Shown: positions 49,701 through 61,700 of the stretch, piece by piece | Position numbering within the stretch: the first letter of the stretch is position 1 | Layout of the letters: each line of letters opens with the position of its first letter | Assembly: GCF_020080835.1 (NCBI RefSeq) | Contig: NC_058160.1 | Span: 27,701,152-27,765,151 of the forward strand | Reading direction: 5' to 3' | DNA: 64,000 bases | Source of the DNA: Cotesia glomerata | Taxonomy: Eukaryota > Arthropoda > Insecta > Hymenoptera > Braconidae | Program-made: the position numbers and the translations under genes | The notes under the pieces: model-generated | What the model saw: only the letters and a program-made list of their open reading frames with translations | Database searches by the model: none | What the model was told of the DNA's origin: nothing

Positions 49701-50599
49701 CTCTGCATATGTCAGCATCTATGTGAAAAATATATGACATATTTTTTTTACGTAAATATATGCGACATAAATATTATACATATTTTTGGCATATATATTT
49801 CTCCACGCGGGTTGGCTTTGTGCTGTTAGGTTTTTTTAATAAAGAAATAAATAAATTTAATAAATAAATAAATAAATTGAAGATAATGAAAAAAAAAAAA
49901 AAATAATTAAATAAAAATTCTTACAAGGAAGGCACTATTAACTCCAATATCCTGGCGTTGGCTTTTATTTGCCTGAGTATATTCGACTGCATGTTGGCTC
50001 CAAAATTCTTCAGACGTTATTACTTGTGTTATTACCAAATCACGGTATAATTGCAGTAATGTAGGATTCTCTTGTAATAATCTAATAGGAAATATATTTA
50101 ATTAATAATATTAATCATCAAAACCACTTTGTAATTCAGTATCATACAAAAAAAATAAACAAAAAATCTTCACCTATTTTTTTCTTCCAGCTCTTTATTG
50201 ACTTTCTTTTTAAATTTTGGTAATAACTGTTGCAACAGTTCTTTGACATCATCACGGTCTTTTATTTGTGCAGCTGGCCCATTTTTATTGACAAAATGAA
50301 ATGTAGATGATGAGCCATCATGTAAAACAACTTGCAGTTGTATTTTTGATTTCCCGTCCGGTGATATTTTCTGCACTGTAGTAAAAATAAATTTTTAATA
50401 AAAAAAAACAATTGATCAATGATAAATTACAAGGCGAGTACTTACTCTTAATATCAGCGTATTTATGACTCACAGACACAGTGTCTTTTTTGTGGACCAT
50501 CCATGCGATACGTTCATTCATTACGTAAAGAATACCATCGCCTTTTTTGTGACGGACCTCATTCACTTGCATCAGCACATCTTCCGAGGATGTAGTCAT
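46571..50599 (-). CDS. Tfb1: General transcription factor IIH subunit 1 (p62/Tfb1)
   Basis: p62 is a core subunit of TFIIH, acting in RNA polymerase II initiation and nucleotide excision repair. Seven exons join in phase: 50446-50599, 50174-50375, 49925-50081, 48483-49016, 47038-47359, 46760-46935 and 46571-46693, giving 555 residues, close to human p62 (548). The PH domain occupies residues 1 to about 105 (MNERIAWMVHKKD, KMQKISPDGKSKIQLQVVLH, LLQQLLPKFKKK). Two BSD domains follow, with LYRDLVITQVITSEEFWSQ and FWTKFFQSHYFHRDRINAG. The C-terminal part keeps ELTPGGALMKG, ELLKHFWRSFPP and the end AYNKFDHWHRRKIQ. Helitron copy D occupies most of the intron between exons 4 and 5, starting only 36 bp from the exon 5 acceptor. 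Confidence 0.95.
47395..48432 (-). mobile_element. Non-autonomous Helitron, copy D (complete, three modules)
   Basis: The minus strand begins TCTATATAATTAAGAGAATA at 48432, has hairpin GCAGTCACATAGTGACTGC, and ends AAGATTG then CTAG at 47395, with A and T flanks. It contains three palindromic modules (about 47508-47710, 47745-47960 and 47992-48195). The first and third are nearly identical, including 'aaaaaatgatgtgggtac', suggesting recent internal duplication. It lies in a p62 intron in the same transcriptional sense. The 60-codon frame at 47705-47887 is a product of this repeat. Confidence 0.88.
49017..49924 (-). other. p62 intron 3 with a self-complementary TA-rich stretch
   Basis: The stretch 49340-49800 contains repeated 'atatatgtgaaaaatatat' and 'tacatatatgtctacatat' words and 'cttgattt'/'aatcaag' pairs, which look like another decayed palindromic element. 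'(aaat)n' repeats follow at about 49846-49876. No exon is seen. Confidence 0.4.
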
Positions 50600-52754
50600 G
50601 GTGGGTGGACTAAACGGTACAATTTATCTGAAAAAATTATTTTTTTGATTACTTTTACTTCAGTAACTTCCGAACAAACTCACTTGACAAAAAATTTATT
50701 TTATAACTTATACATGAAAAAAAAAAAAAAAAAAAAATCGAATTGTTTTCACTATTAAACTATAACACATAAAATATGAGTAGCGTGTCCTTGGAAATTA
50801 AATTTATGTTACACGCAACACTCATAAATTGTAACAAAAAATTACACTGGATTTTTTGCGGTAATTGGTTAAGAATTAATTAATTTTTTGGGGGTTGTTT
50901 GAGAAATTTTAGATATTTATTATGAAAAAAATATATAAAATAAAAAGTAAACAATATTTGTTTGTTTAATAGCCGGTGAAATCAAGAGAGAGGATTTTAT
51001 AAAATAAAACTACTGACCCGCGTTACTCAGTACACACATATAGAGTAATTAGGGGAATTATACAGGATTTTAAGGCACAATTAAATAATAATAAGCCGTG
51101 GAATAATATTAGGAGTTGATCTAGTCTAAAATTATTGGATTTTCGGGATATTTACCGGTGTAAATCTCGAAATTGTTGGAGAGCAGCGTGATGACGAGAC
51201 GTTCTGAAGAACGGCCATGTGCAGAAACGCACATCAGATTCATGGCTAGCGAGTGAGCGAGCGAACAAGCTCGACGACGACGGCCACGGACAAACCGTCG
51301 GTACGGACAGCACCACCATCGACCTGCTGACAATACTCTCCTCTCACTCACTTTTACTGCGCTAGTCAACACCCCTTTTTACTCGCTTCCGCGCCCGTTT
51401 TTTATTATTTATTTCATTTAAATCTCCACTTTGACACTTAATTACTTAAGTTTTAACTTTTTACCGTATTTTAATAATTCACTACTTATTTACTCATTAA
51501 TTAATTCTGTATTTATCACATTTATTGTTTGGGATATCAATAAAAATAAATATTTATTTGACTTAAATTGCGGTAATTCATTTAAGGTGGCGCTTTTTAG
51601 CGCGAAATTTAAAAAAGTCAAATTATGACTAGTTTTTCTTTTGACAAAATAAATCAAATTTTTTGGATAAGTTTCTTAGATAATTTTTCTATTAATTTAT
51701 TTATCTAAAATATTTTTTTATTGCTTAAAAATAAAAAAATTGGTCAGAAGTGGGTTGATTATTTTTCATTTTTTTTTAATAAATAAATTTGTTTCCAAAA
51801 ATTATTTAAAAAAAAATTGCATTTTTATTTTTTTTTAATTTCTAAATATCAATTTTTTTGCCATAATTTATTTGCTACTAAAATTTTTACAATTATTAAA
51901 TATCTGCTAAATTAATTTTCATAATTATGATTCTCAAATTGAGTGACATCTGATAACTTTTAAAATTTTTCAAACAAATAAATTATGGGAAGAAAAATAT
52001 ATAAATAAATTTCTTCTTTAAAAAATTATAATTGCAATTTTTTAAAAATAATTTTCTAGATCTAGTTTATTTTTAAAGAAAAATTCAAAAAATTTCAATT
52101 ACTTATCTACTAATTTAAATGTAATTAAAAAAATTCCACATGTAAAAATTATAAAAAACTATCAATGCAATTTTCTTCTCAAAATTTTTTTGATAAATCT
52201 TAAAATTAGTCTTGTTAATTAAAGTGTAATATTTTATAGTCTTAAAAAATTACAAATTTTCATAATTTAAAATAAATTTCTGATATTATTAAATTTATTA
52301 ATTTAAATTAAAAATTTAATTAGCAAGCTTAAAAAAAGCATTAGTCTTCTTTTCGATTTCTTAAATAAGTGTTTTTTTTTTATTTTTTATTAAATAATTT
52401 AACTACAAACTACATTTATTCATAAATTAAAAATACGCGCTTGAGCTTCTTTCTTTCTTTTTTTTTTTTTTTTTAATTAATAAAACTCCGCTTTTAGCGT
52501 TTTACTTTTTATAGTAAATTTTATTCTAAAAAAAATACTAAATATTAAAAAATATTTGTTGAAAAATTATCAAAAACAAATCAATATCTAATAGTATGAT
52601 ATTTAAATAAAATAAATCATAAAAAGAGCATTCAAGTCAATAGCCTGTAATTGACGAGCTATTGTAGTGGTTGCCATAGCAATCCTTCATGTTCACATAG
52701 TATAAAGTAAGTAGTTTTATATAAGTACATATATACATAGAAATATATATAGAT
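50600..52754. other. p62 promoter region and intergenic DNA
   Basis: The GC-rich stretch 51140-51340 ('acaagctcgacgacgacggc', 'gacaaaccgtcggtacggac') reads on the minus strand as a likely untranslated first exon of p62, ending at a donor-like ACCG then GTAAATATC near 51157. An 83-codon minus-strand frame there is arginine-rich and judged non-coding. From 51700 to 52330 the sequence resembles family K repeats. The remainder is A/T tracts. Confidence 0.4.
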
Positions 52755-55237
52755 ATGAAGGAATTAAATGTAGAGGAATGTATGATTGTAGGTAAGGGTT
52801 GAGAAAATCAAACAGATGTATACGAATTTTTATTCGCTTTAGTCAAAATTATGAACGTGCCGCAGTGAATACTCCCGCGCTCTACTTATGTACCCAACCA
52901 CATAAATTTAAATATTAATTTAATTATCATAAAAAACAGATAAATAACATGTGGGTATGTCGGGACGGTATGTGCGTTAGCTCGTGCGCAAGCATCCCCG
53001 CGAATTCAATCGCGACAAACTCTCACATTGCCACATCACACTTTCACACTTTCACACCACATCATAACATATAACTACTTACAATAATAATAAAATTCAT
53101 ACACATTTATCAGGCAAATCCTTAACATGCAAACGCATCAGTTTATCATATTTGAAGTTAAAAGATAAATTCGCTAAAGTTTGGTAAATTTTTTGTTTTT
53201 CAGGATTCAATTACGTTGTAAAAAAACAAGAAAAACAAAAATTATGTTTTGGTTCTGCGAAATCAAGAGATTTAAGTTCAAAAAGTGGATTTAATTCATT
53301 TATGCGGTATTATACTCCGGAAAATTTTGATAATATCGCGCCTGGAAGTTACAACGTTTTAGAATCATTTAAATCTACAACTCAAGTAATTTCTTTATTT
53401 AAATTGATAAATTGAAGAGTTACATGCACTTGGAATTTAAAAATTTTTTAAAGTTATACGGATTTTTGTAGAGTTACTTTAGATAATTTTTATTTAAATG
53501 AGATTGAAGCTGAAGTTTAAAGACTTTTCTTAAAACTATCTTTCTAAAGTCGGTGAGCAAAATTTTCAAAAATTTTACATCAGCAGTCTCTAATTGTTAT
53601 AATATATATTTTTTTTTTAATTATTTTTCAGTAATAAAAAGATTAATAATTTTTATAAAAATTTCATGATACTGAATTTAGATGATTAAGTTAGCCGACG
53701 TTCAAAAATTTTTGATTTTTTTTTATTAATTAAATTAAGACTAAAAAAGTATTTTTAAAAAATTGCACGTGTAATTTTTTAAAGTTTTCTACATGTGAAA
53801 TTTAAAAAAAAATTTTTTTTAAAAGAATTTTTCAATAAAATAAACTATTAAAATTTTAAGATGTCGGCTAATTTAAATTTCATGAATTTAGCAAACATCT
53901 AACAATTTAATTGTAAAAAAAAAAAATTTATGAAAAAATTTAACATCTAAAAATTTTCAAAAATTGTAGGTGTGAATTTTTAAAAATATTCTTTTCATAA
54001 AATTTCATATTTTTATGAACAATTTAAACTTTTCATCGAAAATCAAAATTTCTTTTCTCAAGCAAGCCAATTTTTTGTAGAAAATCTTCCTGAGATATTT
54101 TACGATAAATAATTAAAAAAAAATAATTTATTATAAATTTATTAATAAGTAGAAAGTTTTTTCAGAAAAAATTGTTTTTTTTTTAAATTTCAAGTGCACA
54201 TAACTTTTAAAAAAATAAAAACTATTAATTGTCAATTAATAATTACTTTTAAATATAAATTTTTAATAAAGTCATGCCAAAAATCATTCAGTAAAAAAGG
54301 ATACGGAGGATTGGCTAATTCTGGGTATCGTATAATACATCAAGAAGATTTTCCAGCGCCAAATGAGTACAATACCGCACCACTGCCTGTGAAAAAAAAA
54401 TTTAAATACCCGTTTAATTGCAGCGCAAAACGAAAAGATGCTTACATTAATAATAATCCTGGGTAACTAGATTGTTTATGTAATTTCTTAATAAGAGGAA
54501 TAATAATAATAATATATAATATTGTTTTTAATAAAATAAAACTTATAGTCCAGGCACATATCAACTCAACTCGCCGCGGAAGCGTATCCTCTTTGATCAC
54601 GACTTTGGACATTGTGTAAAAATGCGACTGGGTGTTGAAGTAAAATGTACAAAGAGAAACAATGACGTCTGTGAAATTTGTAATGAAAAACCCGTCGGAG
54701 ATTATTGGCATTTTAATAACCGAGTGTTTATTTGCCGAGCGTGTATGAGTGAAGAGCGACGACTTCGCAAGCATAAAAAAGTCGAATTGAATAATTTTAA
54801 AGTACAATTACAAATTAATATTTTTTTTTAACTAACTACACGGAAAGAACAAGATGACACTGGATATCATCCCAGATTATGCTGAGTAAAAAAAAATTTC
54901 AGATAGTAGCTGCTATAATCCAGATTACAATGAGTATAATCCAGATATCATGCAGTATAATCTGGATTTTTTTAGCTACAATCTGAAATTTTTTTTCACC
55001 ACAGATATCATTGAGTATAATCTGGGATGATATCCAGTGTCATCTTGTTTTTTCCGTGAAATTAATTAATTAATAATGAGTGTTAATTTTTTTTATTGAT
55101 ATTTACAGAAAATACGTGATTGCTCTTGGATTCATTCGCACGAAGGAACAGATGCCAAAATTTGGCTAATGCACCCGAGCGTGATAAAAAAATGGACTCA
55201 GCGAGAAGCTTACATGTGTTCGTATCTCAAAGATTAA
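52755..55237 (+). CDS. SHIPPO/STPG-like repeat protein with C-terminal CxxC pair
   Basis: Five small exons join in phase: 52755-52791, 53204-53385, 54272-54462, 54549-54801 and 55109-55237, giving 263 residues. The start exon encodes MKELNVEECMIV. Three short PG-Y units (APGSYNVLESF, APNEYNTAPL and NPGPGTYQL) match the PGPG-Y repeats of SHIPPO/STPG/ODF3-type proteins, which associate with sperm flagella or ciliary microtubules. The C-terminal 110 residues differ: CEICNEKPVGDYWHF and FICRACMSEERR place four cysteines as CxxC-x16-CxxC, a possible zinc site, followed by IRDCSWIHSHEGTDAKIW and VIKKWTQREAYMCSYL. The repeats are recognised by pattern; the tail is not assigned. A ciliary role is inference, supported weakly by convergent C2CD3. 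AATAAA overlaps the stop region. Confidence 0.75.
53689..53873. mobile_element. Small inverted-repeat element, family K, copy 3
   Basis: Starts 'agttagccgacgttc', ends 'gatgtcggctaattt', with interior 'tttttaaaaaattgcacgtg'. It lies in intron 2 of the SHIPPO-like gene. Confidence 0.6.
54839..55058. mobile_element. Palindromic MITE, family B, copy 2
   Basis: 220 bp. It begins 'cacggaaagaacaagatgac' and ends with the inverse 'gtcatcttgttttttccgtg'. The interior has repeated 'ataatccagat' and 'atctggat' words. It fills most of intron 4 of the SHIPPO-like gene. Confidence 0.8.
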
Positions 55238-55783
55238 TAAATAAAAATAAAAAAAAATAATAATTGATGTTGTTACTATTAAATTATAAATAAAATATTT
55301 ATAACAAAAAATTAATATTATTATGCGATTATTATTTACTAAATGAATACAATTATTATTATATAATATATGTTAATTATTGATACATAGTAATTATAAT
55401 TATTGAGCGCTATTTACAAGAAAGATAATATAAAAAATATTTTTTATAATTAATATTGTTCGATGCGCACTTTTAATACAGCTAATATGTTAGCAAACTG
55501 CACTTGACAACACTATTTAAATATATAAATTTAACATTTAACGTTTTTAAAAATATTATCTAATTACGTATACATGAATCAGTCACTGGTCAAATTTACA
55601 AACACTAAAAAGTGCTGTTATAAATATAATTTTTTTATATCAATTCATAACTTGATCATGAGCAAGATAAAAAGCTAAAAATTACCATAGAAAGTTGATT
55701 AAATGCATTAAAATAAATAAAGTAATAAAAAAGCCAGATTGACCCACATTAAAAATAAAAGAAAAAACTTAAAAAATGGGATT
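55238..55783. other. Convergent 3' ends of the SHIPPO-like gene and C2CD3
   Basis: 546 bp of AT-rich sequence shared by the two 3' ends. AATAAA words follow the plus-strand stop closely (55236 onward). No other feature is seen. Confidence 0.45.
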
Positions 55784-58700
55784 TTAACTTTCCGAGGAGG
55801 AGTCGTCATGTTCGTGATCATTTGGCTTGGAAACAAATCTACCAGGATCTTCAATTGGATTTCCACCATCAGGAGCTTGTCGTGATATAACAGAAACGGA
55901 AGTTTCGGATGAGTTTAAAGAGGTATTATCATCGATTTCGCTAACTGTTTGCATGTCATTATCGTACAAAAGTTGAGGAGTTGTGTTAGTACTAGTACTT
56001 GTGGTAGTAATAGCAGCCACAGTCATAGTAATCGTACTCGGAGTAATAACCATCGCCCCAGTAGCTGTAATAGCCGAGCCGACACTATTACACGCCATTA
56101 AATCATCATTACAAGGTTTATGAATAACAGTCACGTCGATATTCCCATCAACGTTCTCGGAAACACCAGAAGGAGTCACGCGAGACACTTCGCCAGTTTC
56201 TATTGCACCAAAGTATCCTCCGTCAGCACCATCTCCAAGAGCGACCGTCGACATGTGATCAATTTCGCTAGTCGATGTTGACTTGTGCGATGAATTAATA
56301 TCCTGATCTCTCAATCTCTTCAGACTTTTATTGATAGTGGCGTTAAAGCTCTCCACATATCGATTGTCTAGTCTCTCCACGGCTTCGTCGGCCTCCCCCG
56401 AGTTTAGACTCGCTGAATTATTTTCCTGGCGGTCGTTGTTTGCCCCTGCAGACTGTCCGTCAGAAATTGGGACGTCTGGAATTAAATGCGGGTAGAACAG
56501 AGGATTTAAACTTCCCATGTGACGGACATTAGAAGTCATAAGCTGGGCTGATAAAAAATCATACTCCACTGTGTCGTTGTTTTGATCATCAGTAATAAGT
56601 TCTTCGCGAATTAAAGTAGATATTTTTTCGCGCTTCTGAGTTTTAGCAGGTATCTCCGCATCATCTCTGCCGATTTCTCGACCATGGTACAGCCACTTTG
56701 AAGAATCTAAATTAAATAATCGTGAATTACTTGTATAATTTTCCGTCTGAGTTGGCACTGTACGCAAATTAACTTCTCGGTTACACTTAACATTATTTGA
56801 TAAATTATTATTGTTGTTATTATGATGCAAGCTGGATAATAGATCGATTATACTGCGCTTCATCGGGGAATTCCCGATTGCAGGTGGTACGATAGGACTC
56901 TGCGGTGATAATTTGTCTAACAAATGATTAATGTGCATTCGTGTGCCACGAACCGGCTGATTCGTATCTCTATCTCTGTATTGATTGTTTGTTAATGGAA
57001 CACTTGAGTTATTCAGATCTAGGTTAAATACGCCAGGATTACTGCAGGCGTTTTTGTTATTTCTTACACTATTAGGATTTTCAACCCTGTAAGGCGAATG
57101 TTCCGTATTGACTCGTGAATCTTTGCCATTAATGCCGTTACTTGATCCGTTGATGTTGGTGGTGGTGCTGGATTGAAGAAGACGGTTTTTAGTGGGATTG
57201 TAGTGGCCGTTTGTGAGACTAGCTGCAGAACGAGTGTTTGATACTGAGGAGTAACCGGTATCCGCTGTGCTGGTGGTACCACTTGGACGCGCTTCTGTTC
57301 CGTTTCCGTTTCCGTTTACAGTTCGTTCGGATATATCGCGAGGATGATCTACTGAGTTGCTCACAGCTGGTAGCTGTGATAGCCAGGGTACGTTAATGTT
57401 ATCCAAGTCGTTTTCTTTATCATTTTCGTTGTCTTCAAACTCAAAATCCTGCTCAGTCGGGTCGAATTGTTGGGCCAGGTCTTCAAATGCTTTGCTGGTT
57501 ACTTCGTTCAAGCGGAAACGGAGACTTTCTTTTATTTGATCCATTTTATCACTGAAAATTAAATTATTTTGTTAGTTTTTTTTATGATACTTCAGAAGAC
57601 ATTTAAAAATTTTTTAGGGTTTTTATAATAATTAAATTACGAAAAAAAATATTTTTAAAAATGCTCTATCTCTAGGATACATAATTAAGAAATGATCTTG
57701 TATCTTGTGAACTATTGACACTTTTAAAGATATAAGCTCACCTCGACATTACACTTATCGAGACCTTTCATTTGAGTACCCACATCAATTTTTCATATAT
57801 TTTATATATTTATTTATATATATTACATATATGTATATATGAGAAATATATCAAAAAAGCATGTGGGTACTCAAATGAAAGCTCTTGATAAATGTAACGT
57901 CGGGATGAGCTTGTATCTTTAAAAAGGTCAATAATTAAGAAATAACATTTAATCTTGTCATCTAATGATATTTTTAAAGATATAAGCTTATCCCGATGTT
58001 ACACTCATCAAGACCTTTAATTTGAGTACCCACATCAATTTTTCATATATTTCATATATTTATATAATTCACAAATACCATATATGCAAAATATATAAAA
58101 ATTGCCATGTGGGTACTTAAATGAAAGGTCTTGATGAGTGTAACATCGGGAAGACCTTATATCTTTAAAAATGTCACTAATTAAGAAATGACCTTGTATC
58201 TTGTGAACTATCGGCGTTTTTAAAGATATAAGCTCATCCCGATGTTACAGTCATCAAGACCTTTCATTTGAGTACCCACATCAATTTTTCATATATTTTA
58301 TATATTTATATATATTACATATATGTATATATGAAAAATATACCAAAATGCATGTGGGTACTCAAATGAAAGCTCTTGATAAGTGTAACATCGGGATGAG
58401 CTTATATCTTTAAAAAAGTCAATAGTTAAAAAAGTAAAGTGCAATTCAACAAAAATCACTATTTAATAAAGCAAAATTTTATTTACTTATAGTAAGGTTG
58501 CTAGTTAAGACTAATTTATAATTGACAACTTACTTCAAAGTTTGCGACAAAATAGATGTCGGAATCCCTCCAAAGCTCAGATTGCTGTTGATTTTAAGCT
58601 CAATATCACCAGCAGAATTTTGATCTTCTTCCTCCTCGCTGTCCTGCTCTTGACTCCCGTGATCTTGCTTCACTAAATCATCTGAGTAAGGTGACGACAA

Positions 58701-61700
58701 ATTGGTGTAATTAAAAGCAGGAACCGGTCTCGCAGTAGCAGATTTCCCGAGTCCCACGACATCTTCCAGCGGAGTGATACTTATTTTCAATTGCCCATTA
58801 GATTTACCCCCAAAGTCCATGATGTGATACCAGCCGGAGATGGTCGGAAACCCAGAGGTCAGTACCGACAAATCGATCGCCGAAATACCAACAAGTATAT
58901 CCTTCTCCAAATTAATACTCATACTAACATCCGGTGCCAGCAAGCGCCATACCTTCATAATCAATCGTTTTTCTTCCTTAATCAATAAATCTGTCGGCAA
59001 TTTAGTCTCACAGCGCCACTCGTACTTGGGACTGGAGCTGTACGGATACACATTCGTCATCATGTAAGCATCTATTCTATTAGTATCGTTGGTACGAAAC
59101 TTCTGAAAGGTTACATAAGTACACGGCTCCAAAATCTCATTATTTACTTCGACTTTTGGCAAGTGCAATGCGCAGTCAATCTCTACCATTACTTTGAAAG
59201 CTTTTTCATTAGAAACATCCTTGTCTTTATCAGAATGACAAGACTCTACATCAGCCGCCAAGTAGTCTCTGGACGGATTGTCCGCCAAGTGAAAAGAAGT
59301 CCCAGCAACGTTGTCATCGCTATCACTCGGATGATCACAACAAGTGTTTGACGAGCGAGTCTGATCAGGAGGTTCATCAAACTCTGCGCCGACTCCCACG
59401 CTCCGAAATATTTCACGGGACATATTGAAATTATCTCGAGGACTATCAGTCGAACTTTCCGCGGAAAAACTCTGAGAGTTATTTAAATTCTCAAGACACA
59501 ACGGCTCTACGTGGATTATTTTTTGTCTCTCCTTATCTCGCGGAGGTTCATTTTGAAATTTAAACTCCGTTTGCGCGCCCTGGTCGACGATAGTCTTAGG
59601 AGCGCTTAGCGCTTGCGCTAGTCTGTCGACAATCGTGTGGATCACCGCTTCATCGCGATTATTTTGGTCTTCTTGAGTGTGTTTTGCGTCGACTGTTATT
59701 TCCGTTTGACATTCTTGAGTTTTTACCGCTGGACTTTCATTTCTTTGACGATTATCTGAAGCACCAGCACCAGTAGCAACAGCAGCAGTAGCAGAAACAG
59801 AAGGAAGATTAGCACGAGTGCGAATCCCCCGAGTCATTTCAAGCAGCGCAATTTGTTCAGCAGTTCCTAGAGCTACCAGTGCATAAATTTCCCCGCAGTG
59901 TCTCCCACTAACCGGATCAGTGACCGCCACCCACCCGTCGACACTTACAACAGGATACTTAGCCCTCAGAAGATGCTGCAAAACAAGCGGATCGCGATAA
60001 GCAACATACAATTGATGAACCGGCAATTTAGCAATTCCAATCAAAGAATCATCTGTTGCATTTTTGGAGTAAACTTCCGTGATAATACAATTATCTTTAG
60101 TCCGCTCTAAAAGCTCTAGGTTATGAATCAGCGGTACCAGTTGATAAAAATTGTAATAAGGATTTCTTCCGGTGCATACTTTACTAACCGAGCGATCTTC
60201 CCTCCAAAAAGTACGGCAAATTAAGTACGTACTAACATCCGGAAGATCTCTGCCGTCGCTGATGTAAATCAACCCGTGTAACAAAGTGTTTTCATTTGAA
60301 AATTTCGGAAGATCAATTTCAACCTCAACACTCCTTTTTTTTTCAGCATTTCTATCAATATTATTATAATTACAACTATTATTATTACCACTCCGGCTAA
60401 GACTTTCTTTTTTCTCCGGAGCACTAGTAGCTCTGCTGGACTTGCTATCTCCCGTAGCAGTTTTATATCTAGAGCTCGCAAAATTAGGCGACAGCTCAAG
60501 CACAGGAATGTTTTCCTTTGTAGAAGTAACAGCCTCGACAAACTGCTTGCCAAAGTGAGTTTTGTCACAGCCGAGCTCGACACTGACCTTCAGTTCGCCT
60601 ATTTTTATTCCCTTTTTAACAACAGCGAGTCGTTGGGTGGTGCCTAGTGTTGATGACCGCGCTGCGTCGCTGATATACATCGAGCAAATTCCCAATTCAG
60701 CGGGAGTTCGTTGATTGAGGTGCCGATTGAAGACCTTGAACCTTAAAGGGGCCTCCATGCGTAAGTAACTCTTGGGTAAATTATAAACCGCTTCGTGGTT
60801 GAAGTAAACATTCTCTTCTTCTTGCTGCTTCGAGCACATTTTCACCGGCTTGTTTTCGTAGGTTGTTTTCTTATTAACCTTCTTGAGCGTTAAAAAACTC
60901 GGGTCGTACTGGACAAAGTAAGTTACTGAGACGGGAAAGTCACTCTTTGATAAACAGGAAGACTTAACTCGGCGAAAACCCGCTGGTGTAAGCTTCAGAG
61001 AGTCAACGACTATCCTTACACTGTCTACATAGTCAATTGGACTGGCTTCTTTTCGCTGGACGCTCAATCTGTTGGCTGTTGTTAATTCAGAAGACTCTTC
61101 TTTTGGAATCGAAGTTATATATTGATTATTATTGTCTAGATCTGTGCTTTGATGGGGATGATTTTCATTGCAAGACCTTATTGTCTCGACGGCAAAGTCA
61201 ATCAAGCTGGGAGTCGGTGATTGAGTTCTCAGCGTCTCTAAGGCTTTTTTTTCTTTCGTGCGGCTCATAGAAGAGCCCATTAGATATTTGTAAAGCGCAG
61301 CTTCTTTCTCCGCTGACTCGTCAGACCGGTAACTGTCGATTGTAGAATCGCTCAGAGCCAGTGGGTCGCTTGAATCGTTAGACAGAGCTCCGCGTAATTT
61401 CCTCGCGCGAGCTACAACCTGAGCTACTAATCTATCAGTTAAATCCAAGGGATTCTTTTTGTTTTCTAAATTCGTGCGTTTTTCACGTAAAATTGAACGG
61501 TAGTTATCGGAGGTTAGTCTTGGAGACTCAAGATCGGAATTTATTTCAGAGAAATAAATAGAACGGACTGAAGAAATTTTTTCAATCTCCGGCATTTTTT
61601 CTCGTTTTCTTGGTTTATTTTTTTGAGGGCGAGATAATTGCAAACAAATGTTTATTTCTCCGAGCTTTAACCCAGTGGGACTGTAAATTGAAACAGAGGT

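Noticed and set aside
51121..51372. 83-codon minus-strand frame upstream of p62
   Set aside because: Arginine-rich translation of a GC island; better explained as a p62 promoter or untranslated exon.
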